Assembly: GCA_013416795.1 (NCBI GenBank)
Contig: RQSC01001202.1
Span: 26,762 to 68,059, forward strand
Length of the DNA: 41,298 nucleotides
Direction: 5' to 3'
DNA from: Prasinococcaceae sp. CCMP 1430
Taxonomy: Eukaryota > Prasinodermophyta > Palmophyllophyceae > Prasinococcales > Prasinococcaceae
The translations under genes were made by a program, and so were the position numbers. Every line of letters starts with the position of its first letter. The stretch's first letter is position 1. Under the pieces are notes generated by a model, which was not told the DNA's origin, did no database searches, and saw nothing but the letters and a program-made list of their open reading frames with translations. This document shows, piece after piece, positions 38,008-41,298 of this stretch.

Positions 38008-38166
38008 GGACAGGCGGGCGGCAGACAACGGAGGCGCCACACAGCGCGCGCGAGGCGGCCGGCGGTGTCCACGAGGCCCACGTCCGTCCCGAGGTGGCCG
38101 CGTCTCTGAACGAGCCCGCGCGCGTACGCCGTATGGACACCGTTGCATATCGCGGCTTTTCGCGGG
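38008..38166 (+). pseudogene. Deleted copy of the ankyrin-repeat gene
   Basis: Bases 38008-38134 match 28334-28460 of the ankyrin gene (three or so differences by eye), then the sequence jumps directly to 38136-38166, which matches 29154-29184 (GGACACCGTTGCATATCGCG, the TPLHIA repeat). About 693 bp are missing, removing both helical segments and most ankyrin repeats. What follows is unrelated and AT-rich. Confidence 0.85.
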
Positions 38167-38826
38167 TGCGCGCGTTGCGCGCGCGCGCCGAAGGGGAACT
38201 TTTAGATCAAAATCTTTATTTTGCATTTTACGCACGCATTTTTGAATTTTGGCCCCCCCCCACCGACGGCGCCTCGCTGCAGCGGCGGGGGTGCGGAAAG
38301 TCTCTATGAGTAGCGCGGGTAAAACTGGGCGCCCTGGCGAAGCGGCGCGCGCTGGAACGATTTTTAGGCGGGCGTAAATCCGCCTGGCGATGCAGACGAT
38401 TTTAAAGCTCACCTCTGTACTACTGTACTCGCTCTTCAATGGTTGCCCAAACCCCAACCCCCCAAAACCCATATCGAGCACCACGCGATGAGCTTTGAAC
38501 TCCGAACGAAGCAGCCGCGCTGCCACGCGTCACGAGACGACGTGGGAAACGAAAAAGAAAAACAAAAAAATGATGCATGCGCCACCTCAAAAATCCGTGG
38601 ATACGCGATGCGAGCTGACGTGCGTGCACGCGTACCAGCGAGCGAATTACAGCATCTCCGCGTTTTTTTTTTCAAACACGCCCATCCACGCGCAAGAGGT
38701 GCGCTACGGGGCGGCGGCGGCGGCGCGAGGGGTGGCGGCCCCGCCGCGGCGGGGCGAGCGGCGGGGGCACACACAGCGCCCCACCCTCCCGTCCCGCGGG
38801 GGGGAAGGAAGGAAAAACCCGGGGGG
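38167..38826. other. Upstream region of the DOMON/b561 gene, nothing identified
   Basis: It contains low-GC patches (38200-38245 and 38540-38580) and CTGTACTACTGTACTCGC at about 38414-38431, which is reminiscent of the ACGT motif but lacks the ACGTCA core. No coding similarity was seen. Confidence 0.4.
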
Positions 38827-40935
38827 ATGGCCGGCCCCGCATTCAACGGCCGGTCGCCAGGGGCGACCTCCCCCCGAGCAGCGCCCCCCCGCGCGCTCGC
38901 GCTCGCGCTCGCGCTCTCCCTCCTCGCTCTCTCCCGCTCTTCACCCGCGTCGGCGTACCCGTCGTGGGCGGGGTGCAAGCAGCCGACGGGGCCGTCCGGC
39001 GCGCACAACGGGCTGGTGCAGGACGACGGGATCGTCATCGAGCTGCTGGATCCCGACACCTCCATCGCCGCAACCGACTACGCGCCTGGCGCGCCGTACA
39101 CCGTGCGCGTGACCTCCTCCGATGGCGAGGACTACGCCATGCTGCTCACCGGTCCCGACGACGTCTGCGAGACGGAGAGACGACGCAAGGTGTCCCACTC
39201 CACGGCGGTCACCATGCCCGTGGCGGGCAGCAGCGCCACGTTCGTCGTGACGCTCAGCCACAGCGAGACCGCGTTCAGGCAGCACAGCGCCGTGTTCGAG
39301 GCAGCGTCTGCGGGCGCCGCGCCGCCTCCGCCGGCGCCTCCGCCCGTCGGCGGTGGCGGCGGCGATGTGGCCAGCCCGCCGCCGCCTAGCCCGCCGCCTC
39401 GTAGCCCGCCGCCGCCCAGTCCACCGCCGCCCAGCCCGCCGCCCGAGGCAAGCGAGTGCGCGCCCGCCTCCGCCAGCGGCTTCGACTGCGTCGCGGAGAT
39501 CATCCCAGGCAAGCTGGCCATAAGCTGGGCGACCCCGACGACGCCCGCGGTCGGCCGCAAGCTCGCCGCGGGCGAGGCGTCCGTGCGCGTGCGCATCGAT
39601 GCGCACGCCTCGCTCAACGCCGAGTACGTCGCCGTGGGCCTCGGCGCGGGCGCGAAGATGATTGGCGCCGACGCGGCCGTCGCGTGGTCGGAGGACGACG
39701 TGGCGCGAGCTGCGGCCTACCGCCTGGACTCATACAGCAACCCCGAGGACGGCAGCTGCGGGGACGGCGGGCCGTGCCCGTTCTCCGACCTGGAGGGAGC
39801 CTCGGGCGCGGACGGCAGCGTCGCTCTTGAGGCGACCATCGCCATGGCTGATGCCAGCAACGTCGTCCTCATCTGGGCGTACGGGCCCCGCTGGAAGGGA
39901 TTTCACACCGCCAGGGTGCGGAGCGCCCTTTATTTCCCGAGAGAGACGCTTGCGCACACAGACGCGCTCCGGTCGCGCCCTGCATTATTTCCCTCGCGCC
40001 CGACGCAAACTGACCCCTGCAAAACCGCCCCCCCCCCCCCACACACACACACACACCAAACAAAAAGGGCAAGGTCGTCTTCGACGCGGTGGGCGGCGGC
40101 TCGTCTGCCAAGGTGGGCGCCTCCAAGAAAGACGTGCACTTCACGCACGGCGTGCTCATGCTGGTGACGTGGGCGGTGCTCATCCCGCTGGCGGCGCTCG
40201 TCGCGCGCGCGATGCGATGGGGCGCGCTGAAGGCGCCGAGGTGGTTCAAGGTGCACATGGGCACCAACGCGGTGGCCGCCGCGCTCTTCGTGTGGGGCAT
40301 TGCGCTCGCGCTTGCCAGATTCGACTCGAAGGCCATTCCCAAGGCCCACAAGGAGGTGGGCCTCGTCATGCTGCTCCTATGGGCCTTGCAGGTGCTGATG
40401 GGCATCTTCCGCCCCAACGCGAGCGCGACCGCCAGCAAGCGCCTCGGGTTCATCCCCAGCAGCCTCCGACCGCAGTACAACATCGCGCACCGCGGGCTGG
40501 GCGCCCTCACGCTCGTCGTGGGCGCAGCCAATTGTCTCACCGGCGCGATGCGGTACGACTTCCTCTACGACGACTCCTCGGTGCGTGCGTGCTGGGGGCG
40601 AGGCATCTCGCCGCCCTTTCCCCCCTTCCCCCCTTCCCCCTCCCCCCAGACTGGGTTTCGCACGCGCGTCTGTGCGTGCGTCGCGCTGACGGCGGCGCAT
40701 GTGCGCGCGCACCCATCCTCGCGGCGCGCAGCTGCTGCTGGTGACTTGGGCCTGCATCGCGCTGTGCGCGGTCGCCTGGATCGGCACAGAACTGGCCGGC
40801 TGGCCCGCGCGAGGGCGCGCGTCGGCGGGCTCTTCCGACAGCGCCGACGTTGGGCTCACCCTGGGGACGCTGGGGTCGTCGAATGGGTCGTCGTCATTGG
40901 CGGGGTGGTCGCGCTCGGGCGCCCTCTTCAAGTAA
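38827..40935 (+). CDS. Reeler-like/DOMON/cytochrome b561 protein (FRRS1-like ferric reductase candidate)
   Basis: Three exons, 38827-39915, 40068-40580 and 40732-40935, all phase 0, giving 601 residues. A signal peptide (ALALALALSLLALSRSSPAS) is followed by a Reeler-like beta domain (PGAPYTVRVTSSDGEDYAML), a PPPPSPPPRSPPPPSPPP linker, a DOMON domain (GFDCVAEIIPGKLAISWATP; EYVAVGLGAGAKMIGADAAV; NVVLIWAYGP), then a cytochrome b561 core. Candidate haem histidines lie in DVHFTHGVLMLVTWAV, WFKVHMGTNAVAAA, AHKEVGLVMLLLWALQVLMG and NIAHRGLGALTLVVGAANCL. The order matches animal FRRS1 and DOMON-b561 proteins, transmembrane electron carriers using ascorbate and reducing ferric iron. The proline linker is typical of algal hydroxyproline-rich surface proteins. 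The Reeler call is the weakest part. Convergent with the LHC-like gene. Confidence 0.86.
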
Positions 40936-41023
40936 TAATACCACCACCAAATGTCACCCCGCGCCGGAGGGGCGCGCGCGCGCGCCAGGCGCGGCCCTCG
41001 GACAACGAACTTTTGTTACATGC

Positions 41024-41147
41024 CTAGATCTCGAAGCCGAGACCGTGGCCGATGCTGATGCCGATGAGCTCCAGGAAGGGCCTGCCGAAGAGCCCCTCGA
41101 GGACGAACAGCGACACCAGGCCCACGATGCACGCGCGCGTGTTGATC
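41024..41147 (-). CDS. C-terminal exon of a chlorophyll-binding LHC/ELIP/HLIP superfamily protein
   Basis: The exon starts after a CCCACAG acceptor at 41147 and ends with TAG at 41024-41026. It reads INTRACIVGLVSLFVLEGLF, then GRPFLELIGISIGHG and GFEI. The E/R-x-N-x-R-A-x-x-x-G pattern followed by a short helix and an acidic turn is the chlorophyll-binding helix of the light-harvesting superfamily, here closest in look to early-light-induced/one-helix or stress-type members because the C-terminus is so short. The preceding exons lie outside the window. It indicates a photosynthetic host. Confidence 0.65.
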
Positions 41148-41298
41148 CTGTGGGAGCGGGGCCGCGGGTGTGTGCGGGGGGGAAAGGCGGGCGTCGACGG
41201 TCAACGCGTGCGCGTCAGCGTCCGCGCGCGCGCCAGCGAGCGGCGGTGGCGGCGGTGGCCGCGCGGGGGACGCCGCGTCACACGGGGCGGGGCGCTGC
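41148..41298 (-). other. Probable intron of the chlorophyll-binding protein gene
   Basis: Upstream of the acceptor on the minus strand the sequence is C-rich (TTTCCCCCCGCACACACCC) and gives no coding match to the family; it probably continues as intron to the window edge. Confidence 0.4.

Overview
This window is nuclear DNA from a very GC-rich unicellular photosynthetic eukaryote. The evidence is genes split by GT-AG introns (many donors reading GTGCG), eukaryote-only genes (TBCCD1, CDC20, SBDS, eL21, PPR), a light-harvesting-superfamily exon at the right edge, a type III glutamine synthetase and a hydroxyproline-rich (PPPSPPP-type) surface protein. I read it as a GC-rich alga, most likely a haptophyte or another alga with a secondary plastid; that placement is inference. 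Two runs of N (10970-11015 and 24090-24232) and single N bases at 10167 and 19886 mark assembly gaps.

Left part (1-11.7 kb): a TBCC-domain (TBCCD1) gene; a first exon of ribosomal protein eL21 that runs by an in-frame splice into O-acetylhomoserine sulfhydrylase; a convergent PLP enzyme of the isopenicillin-N-epimerase / cysteine-desulfhydrase type; an unidentified multi-pass membrane protein; and a ten-exon propionyl/acetyl-CoA synthetase-like gene on the minus strand. Its introns are built of GT and CA tracts, several with GT in the 5' half and CA in the 3' half, so they could fold back on themselves.

Middle (11.7-27.5 kb): CDC20; a ~1,440-residue helical orphan protein with a nuclear-localisation-like motif; glycerophosphocholine acyltransferase (GPC1); a 2-oxoglutarate oxygenase of the isopenicillin-N-synthase fold; a DUF1415 protein; a PhyH-type dioxygenase cut by a gap; and a three-exon GSIII glutamine synthetase. 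These are ordinary single-copy-looking metabolic genes, but several lack an ATG in the visible ORF and need an undetected upstream exon.

Right part (27.5-41.3 kb): a rearranged region. A 317-bp intergenic sequence is present twice, nearly identical, each time followed by an ankyrin-protein sequence (one copy apparently intact, one gutted by a ~0.7 kb deletion). A large GT2/GT4 glycosyltransferase loses its C-terminus in mid-domain and reads in frame into a PPR protein; a C-terminus that would complete it, preceded by an 89-bp overlap, lies 6 kb upstream behind the ankyrin gene. Between them sit a seven-bladed WD40 protein with nearly identical repeats and a divergent SBDS gene carrying a zinc-finger tail. 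The window ends with a Reeler-like/DOMON/cytochrome b561 gene and the last exon of a chlorophyll-binding (LHC/ELIP/HLIP-like) gene, which converge.

The most interesting signals are the two chimeric genes (eL21-sulfhydrylase and glycosyltransferase-PPR), the GT/CA fold-back introns, one intron flanked by a direct repeat and another without GT-AG ends, and a recurring intergenic motif CWGTACGTCAAAM. I do not see a self-contained defence or mobile system.
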